Source: Bryopsis sp. KO-2023
Taxonomy: Eukaryota > Chlorophyta > Ulvophyceae > Bryopsidales > Bryopsidaceae
Direction: 5' to 3'
Length of the DNA: 64,000 nt
Assembly (NCBI GenBank): GCA_030272585.1
Contig: BSYQ01000001.1
Location: 7,889,001 to 7,953,000 of the forward strand
Positions 44,170 to 56,109 of this stretch are shown here, piece by piece. The notes beneath the pieces are model-generated. The model was not told where the DNA came from. It saw only the letters and a program-made list of their open reading frames with translations, and ran no database searches. Position 1 is the first letter of the stretch. Each line of letters starts with the position of its first letter. The translations under genes and the position numbers were made by a program.

Positions 44170-47100
44170 GGACGGCGTGTCGGAAGGAGAAAAGACGAAA
44201 AAGAGAGAGAAACCCCCACGGAAAATTCCCCTGAAGAAAGAAAGAAAGAAAGGAAAGTGAACATGCTTGTTTGACAAAGAAGATGTTACTGGAAAAGAAG
44301 AAAGATTGTTGCATGGAGTTGATGAGTTTTTGACGATGTGATTGGGGTTACTGTCCTCCTGGAGGCGATTGGAGAGAATCAAGGGAGCAACTGGAACAGA
44401 AACAGGGGGGGGGGGACAAGAGAGATTTAAGAGAAAGGGAAGAGAATGAAAAGAGAGAGAGAGAGATTGACCAATGGATCAAGCGGTCTGGAAAAGAAAG
44501 GAAAGGGGGGAGAAGAAAAATTAGCTGAGTTGCGTTTGTGCATGATGATATCACGCAAACATCTAGATATTTGTAGATAGTAGCATTTTTAATGAAAGAA
44601 AAAAAAAGCAGGTTGCCGAAAAGAAAGAAAAAAGAAACGGAACAACTTTAAGAGCTATTGTTGGAGTGGGGCGTTACTGCTCGTTCGTGGTTCTTTTTTT
44701 GTTTTTTTTTTGAATTTTTAGAAGGGGAGGGGGAAAAAACAAAAACAAAAAACAAGGGGTTAGATTTTATCGAAGGATTTCCTCATGCCATTTGTTCAAG
44801 CAACTAGATATTGATGGAAAAGACTATGGAAAGCAGAAAAAAAAGGAGAAAAGGAAGATGTAACGATCACACGAATTCAGTGTACCACTGCACTAGGGTT
44901 CATCATCGGGGGGATATTTTTGTTTTCGGTGTTTTTGTTTGGTTTTATTTTGGTGTTTCTTTTTTTTTCCCATTTTGTTTCGCGTTTTTTTGGGAGGGGA
45001 TGTCATTGGGTCGTTTGCATGGAACCAAATCTTTTTAAAGATCCATCTCTAGCGTAGTGTTGTTATTTGTGTTGCTCTTTTCGCACACTGATTGGGTATG
45101 CACTCTGCAGCTCGCTTTTCAGTTTTTTCAGTTTTGTAGTGGGGTCTGTTTTTTTTTAAACAAAAATTTATTTCGGGAGTGTGGTTGAAAAGCGACAAAA
45201 AAAAGAAGGAAAGAAAAGCAGCAAAAGCAGAATATCTCGTCTATTGCGGGGAAAAAAAGAAAGAAAGAAAATGAGAGTTATATACATATATATTTTTTCC
45301 TTATTTTGTTGGTTCGGGATGTATCGATCAGTCCAGGTTCTTTGTTTTTGGATGGGATGGTTCTGTTTAGCAATGATAGGGTAAGGAAAAAAAAAGCAGC
45401 ATTTTCGATTGCGGGTTGGGGGAAAGGAAGGAGAGGTTGCAAAAAAAAACAACAAAAAGGAAAGAAAAAACTGGGAGGGAAAAAAAAAGGAGCACACCAC
45501 AATGGCAATATCTTGTATTGCATCTTGTTTTTAGCTATTTTTTTGTGGGTGTCGTGGATCTCTTTGGACGCATGCCTCTCTCAATAACGCGTCGTGATAG
45601 ATTAGCAGGAGATCTGCATAAAGAAAAAGGAAAAAGAAAAGAAAGAAATACATACTGACCAAAACATCTTAAGGAAAAATAACACCGAAAAAAAGAAAGA
45701 AAGAAAAGAGGGGGTGAGAAAACGTAGGGAAAGGAAAGAAAAAAACATACTGGAAAGGAAAGAAAAGTTCAATTGATTCAATTTGGGTTTGATAGGTATC
45801 ATTGCTGGAGTGAACCAGCGTTGGGCACTGGGGAAAAGAGAGACGATTTTGGATGTGTTTGGAGTTGATTTTTCTCGCTTAGAAATGAAAAATGGGAAGA
45901 GAAGCCTCTGTGGGATGTTTAGAATCCCAGCTGAATACCAATCAAAAGCTGATCACACTAGCAGTTGAAAAAGAAAAAATGGGGGGGGGGGGGGGGGGGC
46001 GAGTGGCAATGGGTTCTTTTTGCTTGTGTTACATATACAGGGTAAGTGGAAGTTTAAACTGTCGCGTCCTTTTTCTCTCCTTTTTATTTTATTTTTTTTG
46101 AATCAACGAGAGCGGCTTGGGTTATAAAAAGTGACATGGGGGGAAAAAGTATAAAGGGAGCAAAATGCGCTCTATACACACACTCACACACACGTCTACA
46201 CACACTATGGAAAAAAAACCCACCTGGTTTGCCTTGTGAATTCCTGATGGAAAAAAAGCACATCAAGTGAAAGAAAGAAAGAAAGAAAGAAGAAAAAAAA
46301 ATGAGGGGTGAAAAGTGTGTGTGTGAGAGAGTGGCGCAGGAAAAAAACCACACGCACACACACAATTGAAATGTTATTTGTTGTATGTATATCCTGACCA
46401 TCAAAGTGTCATATAACATGAGAAGAGAGAACGAAAAAAAGGACTCAGTTTCCATGGAGTTTTTTTTTTGCAGGAATGTTTTGACGGGATTGTCTTAGAA
46501 AATTAATTAAGAAGAGAGAGAAAAAAAAAAGTAAAAAAAGAAAGCAGCAAGAGAATCGGGGGATTGAATCATGAAAAAAAAATAAAGCCATATGAAGGGG
46601 TTAAAGGAAAGAAGAGAGAAGTTGCGGTGGTTGAGAGAAAACACGTGGTGGGGTTGATTTTTTTTTTTCATTTGCTCAACAAGTTGTTTATATCTTTTCG
46701 CATGTGAGAGATGCAAGATGTGTGGTTAATGGATGATGTACGCGTATATTTGTGCTCTGTTTTCTTTGTTCTATAAATAGATTCTTCTGGGAGGTGTGAT
46801 GGGGGGGGTTGGGGATATTTGTACCAATCGCACAAAATCATCATCTCTTGGTGGGAGAGGAAAAAAAAAAGAAAAAAAGAAAAAAAAAAGCATCAAAAGA
46901 AAGAAAAAAAAAACAGTGGGGTTCGTGAGAGGGATAGTGTAATTGGGTCAATATGGTAATTTCTTTTTTGTCTTTGGTTATAGTTGCTTTGGTTTGTTTT
47001 TAAAGTGGAGGTAGATGACTGGGAAATGTCATTAAAAAGAAAATATTTAGTCGCTTGTATGGAGTAGCCACTTTTAACATTCCATCAGAAAAATTGGTGC

Positions 47101-47453
47101 ATGTCCTTGAAATCCCAGTGTTTGAATTAAATGTAAATAGGCAAGCAGAGGTCCCAACACAACAGGGGCCTTCCCTAAGGAATGAGTCCAGAGATGCTCA
47201 GAGCTGCACTTGGGGATGATCCTAACCACCTAATTTTTTTGTATACTTTTTACAATCCAATAACAGCCAATAAATGCACAAGAAAATCCACCATGTGTGA
47301 AGCGGGTGGAGGAAGACACTGAGAGGACGTAAAGATTGACATGTTGCCTGTCGGAAATCCATTCACCTGAGATTGGTTTGGCTGGAAATGATGCCCAATT
47401 TTTTCTTCCCACGATCGTAACATCCATCCACCAGCACACCACAAGCGGCCGGG
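44170..47453. other. gene-free purine-rich stretch with microsatellites
   Basis: About 3.2 kb with no supported gene. The plus strand is strongly biased to A and G: repeated gaaag and aaagaaaga tracts (44220-44250, 45190-45280, 46265-46300, 46860-46915), G-runs (44407-44416; 19 consecutive G at 45981-45999; 46801-46808) and (ca)n/(gt)n tracts at 46180-46200 and 46310-46360. All open frames here are low-complexity Lys/Glu or Phe/Ser translations. It begins right after the zinc-finger stop, so part may be a long 3' untranslated region. Confidence 0.6.
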
Positions 47454-49951
47454 ATGTTGTCGAGGTGCCCCGGTCGTGGCTTGTCAGTGCATCGAACTCT
47501 CTTGACATGCGTGCACAGACATCGAGTGAGATGCGTGAATGGGTTTATCAAGGATGCACTCGCCGCAAAGCCACCTCGAGATGTTCGCAGATTTTGCGGC
47601 GTGAAGGTGGAATTCCGCACTCCAGAAGAAAAGGGTACGTAAACCAAGTTGCAGCGACCGATCGAGAAATGCCCTAGGCCACCAGGCACTGGCTTGAGAC
47701 ATCTGGGGGGGGGGATTAACTACGATGCATTGTTGGTGGAGGAATTTCTGATGTCCTGCAGGATGATGTAATGCTGAGCAACAGGGCATCTCCATTTGCT
47801 TTTCTCATATGATGGGTTTCACTCTTTCGGCTGAAAAAAATTTGTAAACCTTGAGCTCAGCCATCAAGGTGTTAAAATGAGGATCGTTTCTTGAAAACTA
47901 GCTGCCGAAATAAAACTATTAGTTTCTAAACATGTTTTTGTAATACCTAAGAATCTTCTCATAGAGAATAAAAAAACAAAAACAAAAGTATTTTCTTCTC
48001 TTTTGAGAAAATTGTTTGTGTTACACTGCTTTCAGAGGAATTTATCCGTCAGCGGATCGAGGAGTCGCATCGAAGAGCAGCATCCAGAAAAATCTATGAA
48101 TGTGTTGGTTGCTCAATCCAATGCGGCAGGCCTGACAAAATGATGGTCCACATGTCTGAATGCTGCCCCGATCTACTCGTGGACATAGTGAGTGTGGATG
48201 CTTTGAAATCTGACCGGTCATCACTTAAGCCAGTGCAAAATTCCACTGGGTGAAACGATTCAATGTCGGTCTGCCATGCGTTCAATTTTTTTTCTCTAGG
48301 AGTGTGCGGGTAGAAATTGCTGTTTCATTGCCTCCCATACAATTTGCTGAAACAGAGAGTGAGATTGACCGACATTGTCTGCAGGATCTGGAATCTGTGG
48401 ATGAATCCAACATAGATGCAGTGTTGGAGGAGGCGGCTGAGAAGGAGGGAAAATTAATGGACCAAGCGATCTTTTTGGAGTTTCAAGAGCCTACAATGCT
48501 GGGGATGGATTCCAAAAGAAATTCAGCAGAGGTCGCTCAACTCATGGATCTCCCCCACGACAGGTTCAATGTTGTGCTGTTTTCACGACTGTTTTAGCAT
48601 AAGCAACTGAAATACGTAAATCTTCCAAGCCAAGTGCTCGTAAGACTTTGAATTTCACAAGGGGGTTGATTCTCGTTGGGTGTCCACCTGGTCGTATTTT
48701 GATGTGGTGCTGTTTTGTGTGGGGGTTTTGAAAGGGCACGGTTGCTGATGAAGCGTGCATTGAAACGCATTCCTCTGGTTGCTGATTCGGATCCTATTGA
48801 TGTTGTTTTCGAGGATGATGCCATGATCGTGGTGAACAAAGTGCCTTTCATCATCACCGCACCGAAGCATCGCTACGCGGGGGGCACCATGGTGAATCGA
48901 GTGATCGGACATCTGGGGAAAGAGCCTTTCGTCGTGCATCGACTCGACATGAACACCACCGGGGTCCTGGTGATGGCCAAATCCTCTCGGGATGCTGCCG
49001 CCATCCATTACCATTTCAGGTCAGCGTTCATTTCCCCACCGTCATTCCATTTGGTGTTTGTTCTGGTGTCGTATCCAGGTGGGCACTGTGAAAAGCGGAA
49101 AGCTCGACCTATCTATCCATTAGCACTCTGAATTCGAGGTTAGAGGTGTCAGAAAAGTCACCGCATCTCATTGTTTTGCAAGTTTTGATGGAGGTGTTGT
49201 GCATCAGGCATTCGACGGTCAATAAATGGTACCTGGCTGTGGTTGCGGGGTTGTGTCCCGAACCCAAATTCTCTGTCGATGCTCCGATCGATCGAGAGAC
49301 TGACCATAACATCGCAAGAACGGTGCTGCCTTCTGGTCAGCAATCGTTAACAGACTTTTGGGTACTGGATTCCAACCCAGAAATGGAACTTGATGTGGAG
49401 GGGACGAATCGGGGATGGTATGCTGAGCAAAAAGACCGAACAATTGCCAGCAAAGGAGTGTCACTGGTGCTCTGCAGACCGAAAACTGGTCGAACCCACC
49501 AGATTCGAGTTCACCTTGCACACCGTGACATTCCCATAATCGGAGATGAGATTTATGGACTGGAGGTGGGGTCAGGTTACAAGCAAAAAAGGAGAAAAAA
49601 AAAGATCCTTTTTTTTGGAGGGGAAGCGGTCGAAGCATGGTGCAGGCTTTTTTCTTCATTGAATTTGATCGTTAAATCCTTTAAATTCACTAAGAAAACA
49701 ATAGGGTGGATTCCATTATGATTCTTGGAGTTTGCTGTAGGCATGTCCTCAGTGTCGTTTCTTTTTCTGTTTAGGGTCCATGGATAGATCGACAGGCCCT
49801 CCATGCTTGGGCGATTGCCTTTCCGCATCCCACATCATCTGAGCCAATGCAGCTGAAGGCAGAAGAACCTAACGATTTCAAAACCGTGCTCAAGAATCTG
49901 GGTTTAACCATGCCCAAGAATGTGGATCTGAAAGCAAGGACCTTGGATTGA
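47454..49951 (+). CDS. RluA-family RNA pseudouridine synthase with N-terminal Cys/His segment
   Basis: The catalytic part converts uridine to pseudouridine in RNA. Exons 48735-49018, 49208-49565 and 49775-49951 join in frame. They contain DVVFEDDAMIVVNKVPF, the catalytic motif FVVHRLDMNTTGVLVMAKSS (Asp in HRLD), NKWYLAVVAGLCPEP, and KTGRTHQIRVHLAHRDIPII with GDEIYG, all hallmarks of RluA. The last exon ends KARTLD then TGA. Upstream exons add an unusual N-terminus: VNGFIKDALAAKPPRDVRRF (to 47637, donor gtacgt), then FIRQRIEESHRRAASRKIYE, CVGCSIQCGRPDKMMVHMSE and CC (48033-48187), a C2HC-like zinc-finger pattern, then an acidic helical exon (~48300-48566, ESVDESNIDAVLEEAAEKEG). The start at 47454 and the phase at the 48187/48300 junction are unresolved. 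No S4 domain is seen. Confidence 0.85.
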
Positions 49952-50279
49952 ATCTTCTTTTCCAGGGATTCAAAGCCAAGGCGGCTTCTGTATATGGGAT
50001 GGTGGAAATGAAGCTGGGAGGGATGAGGGGTCAGTGTTCGATTGAAGTTTTTGTGTGGCTGCAATTTTAATGGAGGGACGAATTCTATTGTCAATGTGTG
50101 TAATCCCCCTTCACAGAAATACGTAACCAAACGAGCGACCTTTTTTTTTCTCGCAGTGTTGCCGCAACTACAACACTTCACTTCCTGAACCCCACGTCGT
50201 ATATTATACGTGCACACGTGCTCTTCCCAACTCCTGGCGCAATGTATCCACACGCAGAAGCAGCATAATATAGAATAGT
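49952..50279. other. intergenic spacer between RluA and tRNA-Glu
   Basis: No gene is supported. A 184-codon minus-strand frame covers this and the tRNA, so it is a chance reading. Probably the RluA 3' untranslated region and tRNA flank. Confidence 0.5.
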
Positions 50280-50351
50280 TCCGTCGCCGGGACTCGAACC
50301 CGGGTCTTGTGGGTGAAAGCCACATGTCCTAACCACCTAGACTACGACGGA
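50280..50351 (-). tRNA. trnE-UUC: tRNA-Glu (anticodon UUC)
   Basis: A complete 72-nt cloverleaf on the minus strand: acceptor stem TCCGTCG/CGACGGA (7 bp), D-arm GTCT..GGAC with loop AGGTGGTTA, anticodon arm TGTGG-CTTTCAC-CCACA with anticodon TTC, a 4-base variable loop, and T-arm CCGGG-TTCGAGT-CCCGG. No intron. CCA is not encoded, as expected for a eukaryotic nuclear tRNA. Confidence 0.97.
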
Positions 50352-51625
50352 GGCTACGATCCAAAGATGCATTTTTTTGGTTATAATCCGAACTTGAGAG
50401 ACTTTGACGTGGAACGGCGGTTACTGGTGTTTTTGCGATGCGGTTTTAGGTGACAGCGAGCGTTGCTGCCAGGATGTGGGGCAGTTTGAGAGGGCCCTTC
50501 CCTTCCGCACTCCTGTGAAAGTGTGCGGGTCGAGACTAGATCTAGTCGCCTTGAGTCCAGAGACACATTTGCTCGGTTTTCAGTCATTTTCAGTCATTTT
50601 TGTGCTGTTTTTACCCACTGTTTTTCCGATCCTCAAATAAGCCGCAGAATCTGTCCTCAAATACCAAAATGAGGACACTGTCCTCATCTAAAGTGGCCGG
50701 GGCGTTGGCTGGGTATTCGTGTGACTAGCGTGATACTTGAACTCCGCAGTTCAGATGATTGTCCCTCATGATGGGCTGACTGGTTTGGACTGGCTGTGTG
50801 GGTGGAGTCTGACTCATCATCACTTATAATCTGTCAGAAAGCCAGTGCTTGAATTGGGACTCAGTACCAATCGAAGTCAAAATGAAGCGGTGCCCCCAGA
50901 TTACCCCCAACAACTTACTGATACTCACGAAAAAATGGCACTCATAAAAACATCACAGTTCTTGCTGACATCTGTTTGCAATAAAACACGGATCCTCCCT
51001 TTTGCTTCCCCTTCAATATCCATGCGGATTCACTCCAAGTTTCACGCAAGCTGCAAAATATTTGGCTAACAATGCAAGAAAACCCAAAGTCGCGAAGCGA
51101 AAAAAACAAACAAACATGCATGCATGCATCCATGAAAAAAAAATAAAAAAGGTGCCCTACCTACCCGTTCGAATCCCAGAGCTGAGGCCGCCCGCGGCTT
51201 GCCGGCTGAGGTCATCCTCCTTGCGGAGACGCTCGGGATTCCCGGGAACTGAACCGACACCTCCCCCGACTTGCTTGGGGGCGCCTATCCTGCGCTCAAG
51301 GGCTCCAGGACGCCGGACCAGCTCCCAGGAATCAATTCCCGATCGCGTGGGTGATCATCGAGATGATCGCGGATGCTGAGGCTGTCTGGTGTACGAACTG
51401 AAGAACGGATCCCGATCAAGCACAGTCGTAACCAGCATGGGTTGTCAGTGGGCCCGTAAAATGCGTTTTTGTTTTTCGTCGACTGAGACAACATTTTTCC
51501 ACTTTCAAGTGTGTGGATTATGACTCACCTATTCTGTTTACGATTTTTGTTGCTCGCTTATTTCGCAGACATCATCCACATCTCGTGTCGCGTTTCTGTT
51601 TTCCTTCCCGAGTGTTCACGAGACC
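50352..51625. other. intergenic stretch, nothing recognised
   Basis: Mixed composition, more GC-rich from about 51150. Short open frames on both strands have no recognisable motifs. A (gcat)n run (catgcatgcatgcatcc) lies at ~51116-51132. Confidence 0.4.
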
Positions 51626-52416
51626 TTGCGGCCGTCCCGACGTCCACGCCCGCGAAAAAGTGGCGAACTAAATGAGTGGGCCTTGTGCGAAGCCAACCGA
51701 GCCGGGCGCGAACCAGATCCAGAAACTTGTTTGCTCCGTACGTACGTGGAAAATATTTCGGAGGAGGAGAAGTGGAAAGCGAAGGCGCCTGGATACGCGA
51801 AACTCAGGATAGACGGCTTGTTGATACGGTTTTGAGTCTGTGTTTCGTCGGGGTACCGGCGTGAGTTGTGTTGAGTTTTGGTGGACTTTTCGACGCTCGG
51901 ATCGTATCGGCTTCACGGCATGTTTTCAGCCAGGTCCTGGAGGAAGAGCCTTGGTTTTAAGCGTTCGAAGGAGGGAGGCATCACGACCTGCGGCTGGGTG
52001 AGTTCATCTTTCCGCCCCAGGCGCGCGATGCCTTGTGCTTGCGGCCGTGACTTTCTGCGTGAACGAGTCGAGTGTGCTTCGATTGTTCGGTTTGATGGAG
52101 TATTGTTTTCCTTTGTGGATCGGCCCCCAACTCGACTGTTCTTCGTGTCAGGGAGGAAAAAGCAGAAGGCGAAACTGTGTGTCTACGAAGATCCTTCACT
52201 TGCACGCAGCGATCTGGTGACCCCGAAGGGGATGCTTCTTCCTTGTCACAGCCGAACGAACGAGACCTCGAAACGCGCGAGCAGCAACGCGTTATGGATG
52301 ACGTCTTTTTGGAAGAATCGACAAAGACCTTCTGGAAAGGTTTCGACATCGAGAGCTGTGCGCGGCGACCAAGTGTAGAAACCGTCGATGACGTCTTCCC
52401 CGAACTTCCGACTTGA
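51626..52416 (+). CDS. possible orphan gene(s) in a GC-rich stretch
   Basis: Several overlapping plus-strand open frames look partly protein-like: 51626-51835 (SGELNEWALCEANRAGREPD, then ENISEEEKWKAKAPGYAKLR), 51878-52378 (166 codons, FSTLGSYRLHGMFSARSWRK) and 52177-52416 (LETREQQRVMDDVFLEESTK, then TVDDVFPELPT, TGA stop). The acidic last frame and the first frame are the most coding-like, and an intron could join them. The region is more GC-rich than its surroundings. No family is recognised. Confidence 0.25.
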
Positions 52417-53486
52417 TTTCCGAGCCCGCTTCGACGGGCTCGCGTGCTCCTGGACCTGACACCGCGTCTGGGTGGCCATCCGTCAATAGGAAAGAAAGTT
52501 TCTGGAAACCCACGAACAGATGGGATTTTCTAAAAACAAATTATTTGGAAGGTTCAAAAATTAAGATACAAAATGTCTGTGTGGTTGCTCCTGCAGAGCT
52601 TGGGGCAATCACCCAGCTGCTGTGGAGATTGTTAAGCAGTCTGATTTTCACAACAAAGCAGGAGATGCACCAAAGACATCAATTTAGGAGGGGTTTGCAC
52701 AATGTATGAATGGGGGGGTGGATTCCAGCACATGAATGCGAAGCTGGTGATGGAAGTACAGGCAGCAGAGGCTCTACAAGAAAGCCGTGCAAATCGAGCC
52801 CATCATTTGCCCTGGACTGTGTCCATATTCTGGATCTCAGCCAAGACTTCTTGATCCAAAGAGGAAGCCAGAAACTGATGTTGAAGGCAGCCATTCACAT
52901 CCCACCCAGTAATTCATGAACTAGTTGCAGGGAAGATGGAAGAAAAACCCTTCCGAGTTGCACATCGATTGATGTTTGTTGGGAGGAGTACAGTCCCTTT
53001 CCAAAGCTTACAAGAACGATTTTCCACTGGAGCACACGACCTGGCTTGGCCACCACCACCACCACTCTTTATTTTTTTCAAGATCCAGTAAAAATAGGTC
53101 CACATCAGTGAGATGGAGAAACCTGGTTGTCAATTGGAGCGACAAATCCAATGGATGAATATTCGCAAGCAAATATTTGCATGGGAGTGTTTCTTCAAGC
53201 AACGAGTTGCGACTGCCATTCACCAATGCAACGAATGTAATTCACCACCACCGATTCAAAAACAAGCATCAAGAAGGTTGTTACAAAACAGTTATCCCCA
53301 ACACCATTTGCTCTATTATCGAATTAAGGCCCTCCTTTTCCAGTTTATACTTTCCATCCTTCATCTTTCTAGCTACTTCCAGCACTCAACAACGAATTCA
53401 TGCAATAGTTAATACATTTTGATTAGGAAAAACAAAAAAAAACTCAAGCAACACACTACAATCACTCCCAACACCCCTAAAAAGGT
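52417..53486. other. intergenic stretch upstream of convergent gene end
   Basis: No gene is supported. It contains a (cca)n run at ~53051-53068 (ccaccaccaccaccac) and AT-rich sequence. Probably the 3' flank of the ZFC3H1-like gene on the minus strand. Confidence 0.45.
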
Positions 53487-56077
53487 TCAATTTTCGTTCA
53501 GTTTCCTGACGGCTTCCGCATAGGGATGCACCATCAACGCCTGCTCAGCTAATTCTCTTCCGGAACTCTTCGAATAAGCCTCGATCACTTGAATGGACTG
53601 CACCCACAAATCTGGACTGACTGGGGGTTTGGCACTGAGCAGGACTGTGACCAAGGTGGGAATCCAACACCACGCCAAGTTATGGCCAGGCAGAAGGGAG
53701 CCGGCGTCCAACACCAATAGCGCCATCGCAGGACTGGTCGGGTACCTTTCCACCAAGCTCTCCACCATGCTGACAATCTGGAGCGTGCCGGGGAAAAGAA
53801 GGACAACGAACACCACTGTTGCAACAATGTTGGGTAGAAAATGCAGATACATACCAGCACCGACACACTACCTGGAAAACGCTGCATTTGGGTTCATATC
53901 TTGCTACCAGGAGAGTGTTGGTGGTGGTTCATGCGAAAAAGACTGTTAGGGATAACCTTACCGGTGCGTTGGTTGCACAAATCAATAAGTGGCAGGTTTC
54001 CGAAAAAGGAAATGGTGGTGTACAGGACTTATTAGTACCATTTAGAACCATTTAGTACCTCTCCCTGTGTCAAACTCTTCAATTGAGGCCGGAAAAGACC
54101 GACTGCAGGCATCAGATCGACACATGAGGATGGGCTCGCAATATCTTGCATGTTGCTGTCGCTCCAGCGAACCTTCGGCAGCTCCAACCCCTCCACCTCC
54201 CCTTGCAACGTGACTTCTTCGAAAAACTCCAGGACCAGCGACTTAAAAACCCTGAACGTTTTTGCCCTTTCGTCCATCATGCTCCTGCTCACATCCAATT
54301 TGGCTTTGGAATCGCACGACGGCATGCACAGCTCATGTTCCGTGCTGTTGGAGCCTGCGTGACTGGATTGCCAACCGCTCCACCTGCCTTTCGCATGATG
54401 GCTGTCTTCGTCCACCGAATCCTTGCAACCCCTTTCCACCGGACCAAGAACCGAAGAGATGCATGTCAGAATTTCCGACCACCACTGCATCCTCAAGTCC
54501 TGATTTCCGCTGCAAACATTCAGAGCTTTCCGCATGCAAGGATACACGTTCTCCATCGCTCCCCCCAGAAGCTGGGTGATTGCACAGTTGATCCAGCCGG
54601 CGGCCAGCTCGTCAGTTGTCCAGTTCATGCAACTGGGGTCCATCATTTCCCCATCCTCAAGGCCGCTTCGAGATTCCAAGTACAGCTGTCTGAGTTCAGG
54701 TTCAAGAAGGATCTAAAGACATAGCCACAAACAGAGCTGATGTCCAAGACCAGATATGCAGGCAATTTTCTTTCTTCAAAAAAAAAAAAAAATCCGGTGT
54801 CGAAAAGAGCATAAAAGAGGATAAAAAAAAAGTGGAACTTTTGAATCCAACCTTGTAGCACAGGAATGCTTTTTCGGCAGACACAACTTCGTTCGTTCCA
54901 GTTGGCTGAGATGACTTGTGTCGAGATTTTTCCTGCAACCAATCGAAAAAGACAGCATAAGTGCCAAAGCAATGACCCCCCAAAACTTGAGAAACAAAAA
55001 GAACTGCACTATGAACAAAAAAAACACTTGCTGAACACAAAACCAAATGAGAATCGGAACCCTTACAAATGTTTCCTGGAAAAAACTGTTTGGGTCTTTG
55101 TTTTCCTGCACGCACTGGATTGGGGTGTGTTGATGATCATTCAAACCCTACCTTGAGTAGTCTCAACTTGTCTGGAACATTGTCCCCTGAGATCGGCATC
55201 AAACTGGCTGCTCCATTTGTCAAGACTAGGTAAGCCTCGGTAGGTCCATCATCGTCTTGCTCCAGGGCAGTCATTGCATGTCTGAGCCACAAGGACTGCT
55301 GCAAGTGAAGATTTCTGAACGGGCCCATCCCATCGTCGTTCTCCTCGAAATCGGTCCACATCTGGTGGAGTCAAAAACACATCGACGTTCAATGAGGAAG
55401 TTGCTCGTTGCGGGGGCTCAGGGAGAAACAAGCAAAAACCCACATGTCTGTCAAGATGAAAACTTCTTACACCTGGACAGCCCTACAGAGCGTGATTTCT
55501 GTTCCACTATGAAAAAGAATCGTTTTTAAATTTGAATTATGAGTTTGTTTATTAATAATTAAGATTGGAAAGTCCTTCTCATGGCACTCACAGGATTTCT
55601 TACCGATGCTACTTGCCGCCGCCAAAACCTAGATATTCCTTTCTCCCTCACGACCTCATAATGCACCATCATCCCCTGGGCCACAAGACTCTTTGCACCT
55701 GGAATAGCCCATCGAACACCACCCCCAGAAGTCAAACCTCAGGTATTCGACAGCATCAACACACTATCACCGTTAGAGAAACTGGACACGACGCCCCGCT
55801 CCTCAGCCGTTTTTTTTCCCACCTTTGTCCTCTTTCCAGTCCTTGTCCACCTCCATGTCGTCCACCTCGCTGTCACTGGCATCCCCCTGAGCAGAAAGAC
55901 AGCAAGAAGCCTTCCAGGAGCTTTCGGACAGCATCGATTTCCATTTGTCTGTGCCTTCTGCCGTGGATTCTTCATTGGGGAAAATCTCACAGAGCAAGGG
56001 GGAGCCCTGCCTGGATGAGTAATTCATTGCCATGTCGAACCTCATGATATTGAAGGCGATGCACTGCAAGTCGAAAG

Positions 56078-56109
<32 letters not shown>

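Noticed and set aside
49771..50325. 184-codon minus-strand frame as a gene
   Set aside because: It runs through the tRNA-Glu gene and the last RluA exon on the opposite strand and has no protein features.
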